A stretch of DNA of 64,000 nucleotides. Source: Pseudomonas lini. Its GTDB lineage: Bacteria > Pseudomonadota > Gammaproteobacteria > Pseudomonadales > Pseudomonadaceae. Made by a program: the position numbers and the translations under genes. The notes beneath the pieces are model-generated. The model saw only the letters and a program-made list of their open reading frames with translations, had not been told where the DNA came from and ran no database searches. Of this stretch, positions 7,703 through 15,358 are shown piece after piece (within the stretch, counting starts at the first letter, position 1; each line of letters begins with the position of its first letter). The DNA lies in the NCBI RefSeq assembly GCF_001042905.1, contig NZ_JYLB01000004.1, positions 310,001 to 374,000 on the forward strand, in the 5' to 3' direction.

Positions 7703-9462
7703 CAGCCAGGCACCTCCAGATCAATGGGCAACGTCATAGTAAACACCGCGCCGTTTTCACCATTATCGACACTCAGGCGTCCGCCCGATTCGTGGACGAT
7801 GGCGAAGGAGACCGCCAACCCGAGGCCCAGGCCATCGCCCACCGGTTTGGTGGTGAAGAACGGATCAAACACGTTGGCCAAGTGCTCTTCGGCAATGCCG
7901 CCACCGTTATCGGCGACGGTCAGGCGCCACAATTGTTCATCGGCTTCGAGGCGGATTTCCAGACGCTTGCAGGGTTTGTCGTGCATCGCATCCAGGGCAT
8001 TGCGCAGCAGGTTGATCAGCACCTGTTCCAGACGAATCGCATCGCCACGCACCCAGGCCGGACGAGTCAGATGTAGCACGGTGCTGATGTGCTCGTCACG
8101 CAGGCGCGCATCCAGCAACTGCAGGGATTGGTCGACGACCGCCGCCAAATCCAGCCGTTCGCGCAAACCGCTGGGGCTTTTGCGGGCGAAGGTTTTCAGG
8201 TGGCCGGTGAGGGCGGCCATGCGCGTGAGCATGTCGTCCACCGGTTTGAGCGCCTTGTAGGCGTCTTCGACACGGCCGTGATCGAGCAGCAGCCTCAGAG
8301 TAGCAAGCTGCATGCGCTGGGCGGTCAATGGTTGATTGATTTCATGGGCCAGCGCCGCAGACATCTGGCCGAGGGCTGCGAGTTTGGCTGATTGCACCAG
8401 CCCGTCCTGAGCGGTGCGCAAATCCCGGGTGCGTTCTTCCACCAGTCGCTCGAGTTCTTCACGGCTGCGCTGACGCAGTTTGGCCAGGCGCCAGCGCTGG
8501 TTGAGGAACAGCAACAGAAACACCAGCGTCAGCCAGGCCCCGGCGGCGGCGAGCCCGGCGTTACGCAGGTCTTCAAACGCCACCTGCGGGCGACGCAACA
8601 GGTGCAGCGTCCAGCCTTCGGCGGTCAGCGGCAGGGATTCCCACAGGTAATTCGCGGTGCCGGCCGGGCCTTCGACCCGGGTCAAGTCGCTGTTGTCGTC
8701 GAAGCGGCGCAGGGATTGAAACTCAAGCGGCGTGAGGGGTTGCTTGTCGTATTGGCGAGTGGCTTTGAGTTCGGCGTGATCACCGGCATTCAGCGGGCGA
8801 AGGGATCGATAGCGCCAGCCGGGCTGATTGGCAATGAAGATGATCCCGCGTGCGTCACTGACCAACAGCGTGTCGCTGCCCTGGCTCCACTCGCGTTCCA
8901 GTTCCGGGAATTCCAGCTTGACCACCATCGCCCCGAGGAACTCGTCGTTGTCGCCCAGCACTGCACTGGACAGGAAGTAGCCGGGAATGCCGCTGGTCAC
9001 GCCCACCGCATAAAAACGTCCGGTGCCCTGGGTCCGCGTTTGGCTGAAGTAGGGACGAAAACCATAGTTGTGGCCGACATAACTGCTGGGCAGGCGCCAG
9101 TTGCTGGCGGCCACGGCCAGGCCGGTACGGTCGAGCAATTCCAGGGTCGAGGACTGTGCCGCGCCGTTGATTTTTTCCAGTTTCAGATTCAGTGCCGTTT
9201 GCTGTTCGGCACTGACCGGGCCGGCCAGGGCCGAACGCAACTGCGGATCCAGTGCCAGCACCGCGGGCAGGGCGCGGTAGCGGTCGATCAGGGTGTGCAG
9301 GGCATTGGCGTACAGCGCCAGCTGCTGATTGGCGCGGGCGGCGTCTTCCTCCAGCGCCTGACGCTCGGCGTGGCGGATGGCCAGGGTCGCGGCAAGGACG
9401 GCACCGGCGACGATCAGCAGGGTGTACAACGACAGACGCAGGGTACGGGAAGTCGGCAGCAT
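7702..9462 (-). CDS. mifS: Sensor histidine kinase MifS (DctB-like)
   Basis: Membrane-bound kinase of 586 residues. A first transmembrane helix (about 8-28), a long periplasmic dCache-like sensor (about 35-290) and a second helix (AGAWLTLVFLLLFLNQ, about 300-320) precede a short coiled coil. The HisKA phospho-acceptor lies in LAHEINQPLTAQR, followed by HATPase boxes LINLLRNALDA, DNGGGI and GLGLGLAVSF. It should sense a C5-dicarboxylate and phosphorylate MifR. ATG 9462 is chosen because the following helix is a normal signal anchor; an upstream ATG at 9504 cannot be excluded. Its upstream region is occupied by a decayed tccC gene, so its promoter may lie inside that remnant. Confidence 0.88.
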   Translation of the reverse strand: MLPTSRTLRLSLYTLLIVAGAVLAATLAIRHAERQALEEDAARANQQLALYANALHTLIDRYRALPAVLALDPQLRSALAGPVSAEQQTALNLKLEKINGAAQSSTLELLDRTGLAVAASNWRLPSSYVGHNYGFRPYFSQTRTQGTGRFYAVGVTSGIPGYFLSSAVLGDNDEFLGAMVVKLEFPELEREWSQGSDTLLVSDARGIIFIANQPGWRYRSLRPLNAGDHAELKATRQYDKQPLTPLEFQSLRRFDDNSDLTRVEGPAGTANYLWESLPLTAEGWTLHLLRRPQVAFEDLRNAGLAAAGAWLTLVFLLLFLNQRWRLAKLRQRSREELERLVEERTRDLRTAQDGLVQSAKLAALGQMSAALAHEINQPLTAQRMQLATLRLLLDHGRVEDAYKALKPVDDMLTRMAALTGHLKTFARKSPSGLRERLDLAAVVDQSLQLLDARLRDEHISTVLHLTRPAWVRGDAIRLEQVLINLLRNALDAMHDKPCKRLEIRLEADEQLWRLTVADNGGGIAEEHLANVFDPFFTTKPVGDGLGLGLAVSFAIVHESGGRLSVDNGENGAVFTMTLPIDLEVPG

Positions 9463-9529
9463 GCTGGAGCTAACGGATGGCAGGACGGGCGGGCACCATA
9501 TCATGCAGACGCTCGGCTCGGCGTCCTGT

Positions 9530-9787
9530 TCGCGCCATTCGCGGTGCTCAGGGGTGATCTGGCAGGCGGCGTTGTAATGTGCACCCTGCAAAAAATGGTC
9601 TGCGGCTGGCTGGCGTCGGCGGAGACATCGGGGTAAGTGAAGGTTTCGATTTTCAGCGGTTCGCCGACGAGGGTGTAGACCCTCTGCAGATTAGGCTTGG
9701 GGGCGATGCCGACCCCCACTGCGCCATCAAGCGTCCGGCATTGTCACTGATGTGTGATGAGGGTTTCCATGGCACAGCCATGTCGAT
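9530..9787 (-). pseudogene. Remnant of a fourth tccC gene
   Basis: Minus-strand sequence directly after the last tccC stop matches the 5' third of the intact copy at 9788-12526. Recognisable stretches are METLITHQ, PNLQRVYTLVGEPLKIE, ETFTYPD and the SQPQ..L.. HYNAA.QI segment, in the original order but in shifting frames. Compared with the intact gene, two blocks are missing, each ending in a short sequence present at both deletion ends (TCGA near 9645 and GGCGTCG near 9614), and about 15 bases are lost near 9715. It has no start and several stops, so it is dead. The spacer before it still resembles the spacer between the two preceding tccC genes. Confidence 0.8.
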
Positions 9788-12526
9788 TTATGCCGCGCGC
9801 TGACTTGAGGGAATAGCCTGGCCCTGCCGCTGTTTGTACCTGACTATTGTCTCGCGTGCCCTTTTGATTTTTCCCCGAAATGCGTTCATGTCATTGGTAA
9901 TGCTCTGAGACGTGATCGTCTGTTCATCCGATCTCAATCCGGCGGGCTTATGAATGACGAAATCTTCTTGGGCAAAGTTTTCCATGACGTTTTCAAAGCC
10001 CGCAGTGGCAGCGATTTCCATTTCTCTATAGGCATCATCCAGACGCTGCAGCTTCATGGGACTTAAGCCGTCCTGCCCATCTTCGGCCTCTTCGGAGAGT
10101 TGCCCCAGCTTGATCAGAGTACCTGCACCATACGTAATGAGTTTTTTCAGATTCTTTTCTACAAGCCATTTAAAGGCATTTTTTTGTCCTTGCTCTGTGC
10201 CTAGTTGATAGTCGTTGTAAGTCATCTCGGCATACGCTAGAGAAAATATCGGGAGATTTTTCTGCTCGGCTTTTTGCCAGGTAATTTCTTTCGCCTTGGG
10301 TACCAGGCCCGGTTCCATATTGATCTTTTTACCGAGCTCCTTGATGCCGTAAGAAACGGCTTCTTTGGTTGCCAGCGCACCCAGTGCGGCACCTGCCCCG
10401 GTTCCTGGCCCAGGAAGTATGGCCGATCCTGCCAACCCGCCGAGAACACCTCCTGCAATGCCCGCGCCTGTGGTTAAAAAGCCGCTTATCAAGGTAATCG
10501 CGACGTTTTTGCCGATCATTTTATTTTTTTCGCTGGATTCAAAAAGCCTTCCAAGCAGGGAGTCGTACCGGTCGACGATCTTGTTTGCGGAAGAAATGTT
10601 ACTGGCAAACGCCCGCAACTCTTCGCGTCTTTGAGATTCTGTTTTGACAAAACCTGACTCATCGATATACCGCAGCGGATTGTTCCCCACAAACCCATAC
10701 AGATTCAGCCCGTCCACATCCCCCGCCGGGTCGGCGCTGACCCAACGCTGCAACCACGGCGCGTAATAGCGCACGCCGTAGTAATACAACCCACTCACAT
10801 CCATTTCCTTGCCCGAATAACGGAGGGTTTTGTAGTCGACAACAGTGCTGGAGGCTGGCAGCCACAACGCGCTGCCGCCAAAGGGGTAGTAGGTTTCCTG
10901 ACTGATCACCCGGGCGCGCTGATCGAGTTCGGTCAGGCTTGAACCCAAATGGTCGTTGAGGCTGTATCGCAGCTGATTGTTTTCGATGTCCCCGGGGGGG
11001 GCATGGCGCCAATGCAGGCAGCGCACGTTGCCGGGCAAGGTGATCACATGCAGCTCTTCGCCGTTATCCCGGGTGCGGATTTCCAGGCCCGGCAGATAAC
11101 GTACCTGGTGAAAATGGGTGGCGCTGGCGGTATGCGTTTCGTGGCGTTTGGAGACTCGTTCGCCCTGGCTGTAGCGGTAAACCTCCCGGTCATCGGGCAG
11201 GTCGTTGCTGTGTTTGAGCAACGTTACCTGGCTCAAGTGATCGAGCGCGTTCCAGATCAAGTCCGGCCCGTGCTGGAGTTTCACCTGATTGCCGTGACGG
11301 TCGAAGAACGCCGCGAAATCCGGCGGTGGATCGCCCGTTTTCCAGCGTAGGGCGCGGTTGTTCGACGGGTCGACTCGCATCTGTCGGGTGTAACCTCCCG
11401 TTTCGCGACTGTGTACCAGTTTGATCAGATTGCCGCCCAGGCCGTACTCGTAATGCTGGGTGTAATTGCGCAGGTCATTGGGGTCGCTTGGCTGCGGACG
11501 CCCGGGCACGTCAGAGGCCGGTGTAACGTCGTGACCGCTGGCGCTGTTCAGTCGATAGAGCGAGTCATAGGTGAATTCACGGTGGCCGTCGATGGACTGG
11601 TTGGCGAAGTACACGGAGTTGAAGGTGTGATCATTGATGCGCAACATGTTACCGACCAGGTCGAAGACGTACTCCAGGTCTTGCAGTTGTTCTTGCCCGG
11701 GCACTGCGGCCTGAACGGCGGTCAGCCTGCCGTCGGCGGCGTCGTAACGCCAGCGGGTCACTACATTGTTACCCGCGTGCCATTCGATGATCTGGCCGGC
11801 GGCGTTGTAGTGCGCATCCTGCAAAACGGCTTGTGGCTGGCTGGCGTCGCTGCGTAGCAGAAACACCTGCTTGAGCTGCCCGGTGACGTCGTAGCGCAAA
11901 TCCTGGAAGTGGCCGCCGGCATCGGTTTGTGTCAGCGTCTGGTTCAGAGGGCCGTAGGTCTGGCGACTGAAATGGGGTCTGGCATCGTCAAACGTGCGGG
12001 TTTGGCTGAGCGTCTGACCGAGCAGACCGAAGCTGTGGAAGGTCACCGTACCCGACGGGTCGTTCAGCGCAATCATCTGCCCCCGCAGATTGTGACCGGC
12101 GTCGGCCGAGGCTGCAGCGTAGGTAAAGGTTTCGACGTTGGGCTGAGCGTTTTCCTCCACGGCAATGACCCGCAACTGCGGATCATGGGTGGTGCGCCAA
12201 TGGTGACCGCGTTGATCCCAGCGTTGCAGGGCTTCACCGGCGAGACCGGCCAGGCTGACTCGCCAGCCGGCATCAACGCTGTCGATTTTCAGCGGTTCGC
12301 CGGCAAGGGTGTAGACCGTGGCCAGGTTGGGTTCGGAGGCAATGCCGAACAGGCGCGGATCCCATTTGGCCACCAAGCGTCCGGCACCGTCATGCTGTTG
12401 GCGGGTGATGAGGGTTTCCACGGCCCCGCCGGCCACCTTGCGCAGGTAGTCCACGTGCCTGACGGGCAAGCGGCGAGGGTCGTGGGCCTTTACGCTTGGG
12501 GTGCGGTGATGAATGGATGAAGTCAT
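9788..12526 (-). CDS. tccC: Tc toxin TccC-type protein, copy 1 (Rhs core, unassigned C-terminal domain)
   Basis: TcC component, 912 residues. Residues 1 to about 622 are the conserved Rhs/TccC half that with TcB forms the hollow cocoon; YD repeats run throughout and the core ends in GKEMDVSGLYYYGVRYYAPW, SADPAGDVDGLNLYGFVGNNP. In this family an aspartyl autoprotease at this point releases the variable C-terminus. That C-terminus (about 622-912) has a Gly/Ala-rich hydrophobic stretch (about 670-730) then a charged helical tail. It lacks recognisable ADP-ribosyltransferase motifs, so its activity is unknown. ATG 12526 follows GAGGG at spacing 7, 28 bases after copy 2. This is the last intact gene of the operon. 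Confidence 0.9.
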   Translation of the reverse strand: MTSSIHHRTPSVKAHDPRRLPVRHVDYLRKVAGGAVETLITRQQHDGAGRLVAKWDPRLFGIASEPNLATVYTLAGEPLKIDSVDAGWRVSLAGLAGEALQRWDQRGHHWRTTHDPQLRVIAVEENAQPNVETFTYAAASADAGHNLRGQMIALNDPSGTVTFHSFGLLGQTLSQTRTFDDARPHFSRQTYGPLNQTLTQTDAGGHFQDLRYDVTGQLKQVFLLRSDASQPQAVLQDAHYNAAGQIIEWHAGNNVVTRWRYDAADGRLTAVQAAVPGQEQLQDLEYVFDLVGNMLRINDHTFNSVYFANQSIDGHREFTYDSLYRLNSASGHDVTPASDVPGRPQPSDPNDLRNYTQHYEYGLGGNLIKLVHSRETGGYTRQMRVDPSNNRALRWKTGDPPPDFAAFFDRHGNQVKLQHGPDLIWNALDHLSQVTLLKHSNDLPDDREVYRYSQGERVSKRHETHTASATHFHQVRYLPGLEIRTRDNGEELHVITLPGNVRCLHWRHAPPGDIENNQLRYSLNDHLGSSLTELDQRARVISQETYYPFGGSALWLPASSTVVDYKTLRYSGKEMDVSGLYYYGVRYYAPWLQRWVSADPAGDVDGLNLYGFVGNNPLRYIDESGFVKTESQRREELRAFASNISSANKIVDRYDSLLGRLFESSEKNKMIGKNVAITLISGFLTTGAGIAGGVLGGLAGSAILPGPGTGAGAALGALATKEAVSYGIKELGKKINMEPGLVPKAKEITWQKAEQKNLPIFSLAYAEMTYNDYQLGTEQGQKNAFKWLVEKNLKKLITYGAGTLIKLGQLSEEAEDGQDGLSPMKLQRLDDAYREMEIAATAGFENVMENFAQEDFVIHKPAGLRSDEQTITSQSITNDMNAFRGKIKRARETIVRYKQRQGQAIPSSQRAA

Positions 12527-12554
12527 GTTCAGACCCTCGGTACAGTCATGAGCA

Positions 12555-15323
12555 TTACGCCGCGTGCCGTTTTTCCACTAAATATTGCGACACCCGACCG
12601 AGCAAGCTTCTAGATTGCTTGATAGCACTTCGGGCAACCTTCATTTGCTGTTGGAGTGTCGGCAGGTCATTGTCCGATGGCATCGGCATATGGGCTGCGC
12701 CGACCAGTTGCTCAGAGGCGGGCGCTGCGTCTGTCAATATTTCAAAACTCATCAGGGCCTTGGATTCTTCGCTGTCGAGAAAAGTCGTCAGTTCATCCAG
12801 TTTGGCGCTGATTTGATCAAGATCGCCCTGACCCCAGGAATCATTGAGTGCTTCGGTCAATTGGGCCGATTGCCGTGCAATGGCGAGACCCTGTTTCAGA
12901 TAAGACACCTTAAGATGTTTGCCCATGGTTCTGGCGGTGGTTTCGATCACCGTTTTGGTCAGACCATCAGAAGTCTGTGGATTGAAACTGTTGACCACCG
13001 ATTTCACGCTGAAAGGGGTGGCCGATGCCTTGCTTTTCAGCCGGCTCACCGACAGTGCCGAGGGATCGGGCATGATGGTGTATCCCAGGGTGGTTTCGTT
13101 GCCCAGTTTCTCCATGACTTTATTAGCCGCATCCGCAGCGAAAATACCACCGACCGCAGCAGCGACTGGCATTAAAACAGGTGCCGCCGGCCCGGTGACA
13201 CTGGCGGCTCCGCCCCCGATCACGGCACCGAAGGCTCCGGCTTTGATCGTGACGGCGAATGTCACCACGCTAAACGCCAGTTTCTTGGCTCCGGTTTTGT
13301 AAATGTCTCGGGTACGGGTGAGGTTATAAAGTTGATAGTTGAGTTTTTTCACCTCGCTGTTCACTTGCGACAGCAGGTTCGAATACTCGGTGATCTGTTG
13401 GCGGGCCGCGCTTTCTTCCAGGTTCGCGCCGATGGAGTCGATGTAGCGCAGTGGGTTGTTGCTGACCATCGCATATAGGTTCAGGCCATCGACATCACCC
13501 GCCGGATCGGCGCTGATCCAGCGCCATAGCCATGGCGCGTAGTAACGCGCGCCGAAGTAGTACAGGCCACTGAGGTCCATTTCCTTGCCGGAGTAGCGAA
13601 TCGTCTTGTAATCGGCCTCCACTGCATTGTGCGCCGCCCACCACGCCGTGCCGCCAAACGGATAATAAGCCTCAAGGCTCATCAGTGCGCCATGACTGTC
13701 CAGTTCCACGCTGCACGACCCCAGGTGGTCATCGTAGTGGTAGCGCAATTGATCGGGTTCGATATTAACGGGCTGACCGGCGGCCCAATGCAGGTAGCGA
13801 GTACTGCTCAGCCCCAGTGTCAGGGTGATGACGTGCAGCGTCTGACCGTCGCTGCGGGCATGAATCTCCAACCCCGGCAAGTAACGGACTTCACGACTAT
13901 GGGTGATTGACGGCGTATGGGTCACGTGGCGTTTGTAGACCCGTTCACCCTGGCTGTAGCGATAGGTTTCTTCATCGTCTGGCAGGCCGTTGCTGTGCGT
14001 AAGCAACGTCACTTTGGCCAGTTGATCCCGGGCATTCCAGATCAGCGGTTGGCTGCCTGTTTGCAGGTAGCACTGGTTACCATGCCGGTCGAAGCGTTCG
14101 TCGAAAATCGGCTCCGGATCACCTTGCTCCCAGCTCACGCCACGGTTGCCATGGGGATCGATGCGCATCCGCCGGGTGTAAGTATTGCCTTCGCGAACAT
14201 GCCGCAGTTCGGTCAGATTGTTGCCTGCGTCGTAGTCGTACTGTTCGCGGTAATGGTAGCGACGACCCGGGTCGATGGGGCTGATCAGTTCTGGCAAACC
14301 GGGTTGAAGATTGGGCACTTGCGCCTCGAAACCGCTGGCGCCGGTCAGTCTGTACAGCGAGTCGTAAGTGAAGTCGCGATGGCCATCGACCCGCTGGTTG
14401 GCGAAGTACACCGTTGCCAGGCTGTGGTCTTCGATACGTAACACATTGCCCATCGGGTCATAGTGATAGGCGAGGTTTTGTCGTAACGTCTCGCCAGGCT
14501 TGCCGCTCTTGAGCGTCATCAGGCGGCCGTCGGCAGGCTCATAGCTCCAGATGCTGACGACACCGTTGGCGGTCGTCTGCGTTTCGATTTGCGCGGCGGC
14601 GTTGTACCGGGCCTCCTGCAGAATCGGCTTTGGCTGGCTTTGATTCGCGAGTCGCAGGAAAACCTGCTTGAGTTGCCCGGCGACGGTGTAGCGCATCTGT
14701 TGTTGATGGCCACCAGCGTCGGTCTGGGTGATCAGCGAGCCCATTGGGCTATAGGTGCGGCTGCTGATAAACCCTTTTGCATCGTCAAAGGTGCGGGTTT
14801 CGTGCAGCGGCTGACCCAGCAGGCCGTAGCTATCGAGGGACAAGCTGCCAGACGGATCTATTTGTTTCAGCAGCTGGCCGCGCAGGTTATGACCGGCGTC
14901 GGCCGAGGCATCGGTGTAAGTGAAGGTTTCGACATCAGGTTGTGCATTTTCCTCGACCGTCGTCACGCGTAATTGATCATCGTAGGTCGTGCGCCAATGA
15001 CTGCCGCGTGCGTCCCAGCGCTCAAGCGCTTCCCCGGCCAGGCCCGACAGGCTCAGCCGCCAGCCGGCATCGACGCTGGTTATTTTAAGTGCCATGCCGT
15101 CAAGGCGATGGATGGTTTGCTGGTTGGCCGGTGAGGGAGCTTCGGCCAACCGTGGATCGCGTTGTTCGACCAGATGGCCGGCGGCGTTGTGCGACTGACG
15201 GGAAATCAGTGACTGCACTGGGCCATCGAGTACGTTGCGCAAATAGGCGACATGGCGCACCGGTAACCCGCGAGGGTCTCTGGCTGTGATTTCCGGAGTG
15301 TGCCAATGCATCAGTGGACTCAT
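12555..15323 (-). CDS. tccC: Tc toxin TccC-type protein, copy 2 (Rhs core, unassigned C-terminal domain)
   Basis: TcC component, 922 residues. The core (1 to about 627) closely follows copy 1 and copy 3 and ends in GKEMDLSGLYYFGARYYAPW, SADPAGDVDGLNLYAMVSNNP. The variable C-terminus (about 628-922) starts with a helical region, then a long Gly/Ala-rich apolar segment (VTFAVTIKAGAFGAVIGGGA and on, about 675-730) and an amphipathic tail ending in RHAA. No known toxin fold is recognisable by eye. ATG 15323 has AAAGG seven bases upstream and lies 35 bases after the copy 3 stop. It should be assembled with the same TcB in place of copies 1 or 3, giving alternative cargo. Confidence 0.9.
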   Translation of the reverse strand: MSPLMHWHTPEITARDPRGLPVRHVAYLRNVLDGPVQSLISRQSHNAAGHLVEQRDPRLAEAPSPANQQTIHRLDGMALKITSVDAGWRLSLSGLAGEALERWDARGSHWRTTYDDQLRVTTVEENAQPDVETFTYTDASADAGHNLRGQLLKQIDPSGSLSLDSYGLLGQPLHETRTFDDAKGFISSRTYSPMGSLITQTDAGGHQQQMRYTVAGQLKQVFLRLANQSQPKPILQEARYNAAAQIETQTTANGVVSIWSYEPADGRLMTLKSGKPGETLRQNLAYHYDPMGNVLRIEDHSLATVYFANQRVDGHRDFTYDSLYRLTGASGFEAQVPNLQPGLPELISPIDPGRRYHYREQYDYDAGNNLTELRHVREGNTYTRRMRIDPHGNRGVSWEQGDPEPIFDERFDRHGNQCYLQTGSQPLIWNARDQLAKVTLLTHSNGLPDDEETYRYSQGERVYKRHVTHTPSITHSREVRYLPGLEIHARSDGQTLHVITLTLGLSSTRYLHWAAGQPVNIEPDQLRYHYDDHLGSCSVELDSHGALMSLEAYYPFGGTAWWAAHNAVEADYKTIRYSGKEMDLSGLYYFGARYYAPWLWRWISADPAGDVDGLNLYAMVSNNPLRYIDSIGANLEESAARQQITEYSNLLSQVNSEVKKLNYQLYNLTRTRDIYKTGAKKLAFSVVTFAVTIKAGAFGAVIGGGAASVTGPAAPVLMPVAAAVGGIFAADAANKVMEKLGNETTLGYTIMPDPSALSVSRLKSKASATPFSVKSVVNSFNPQTSDGLTKTVIETTARTMGKHLKVSYLKQGLAIARQSAQLTEALNDSWGQGDLDQISAKLDELTTFLDSEESKALMSFEILTDAAPASEQLVGAAHMPMPSDNDLPTLQQQMKVARSAIKQSRSLLGRVSQYLVEKRHAA

Positions 15324-15358
15324 GTCGCAACCTTTTGCTCAAGGGCTGTGGCTCGAAC

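Noticed and set aside
6590..8260. 556-codon plus-strand ORF across mifR/mifS
   Set aside because: Spans two well-defined genes on the other strand and shows no recognisable protein features.
8392..9636. 414-codon plus-strand ORF opposite mifS
   Set aside because: Shadow ORF; glutamine- and glycine-rich with no motif, antisense to the sensor kinase.
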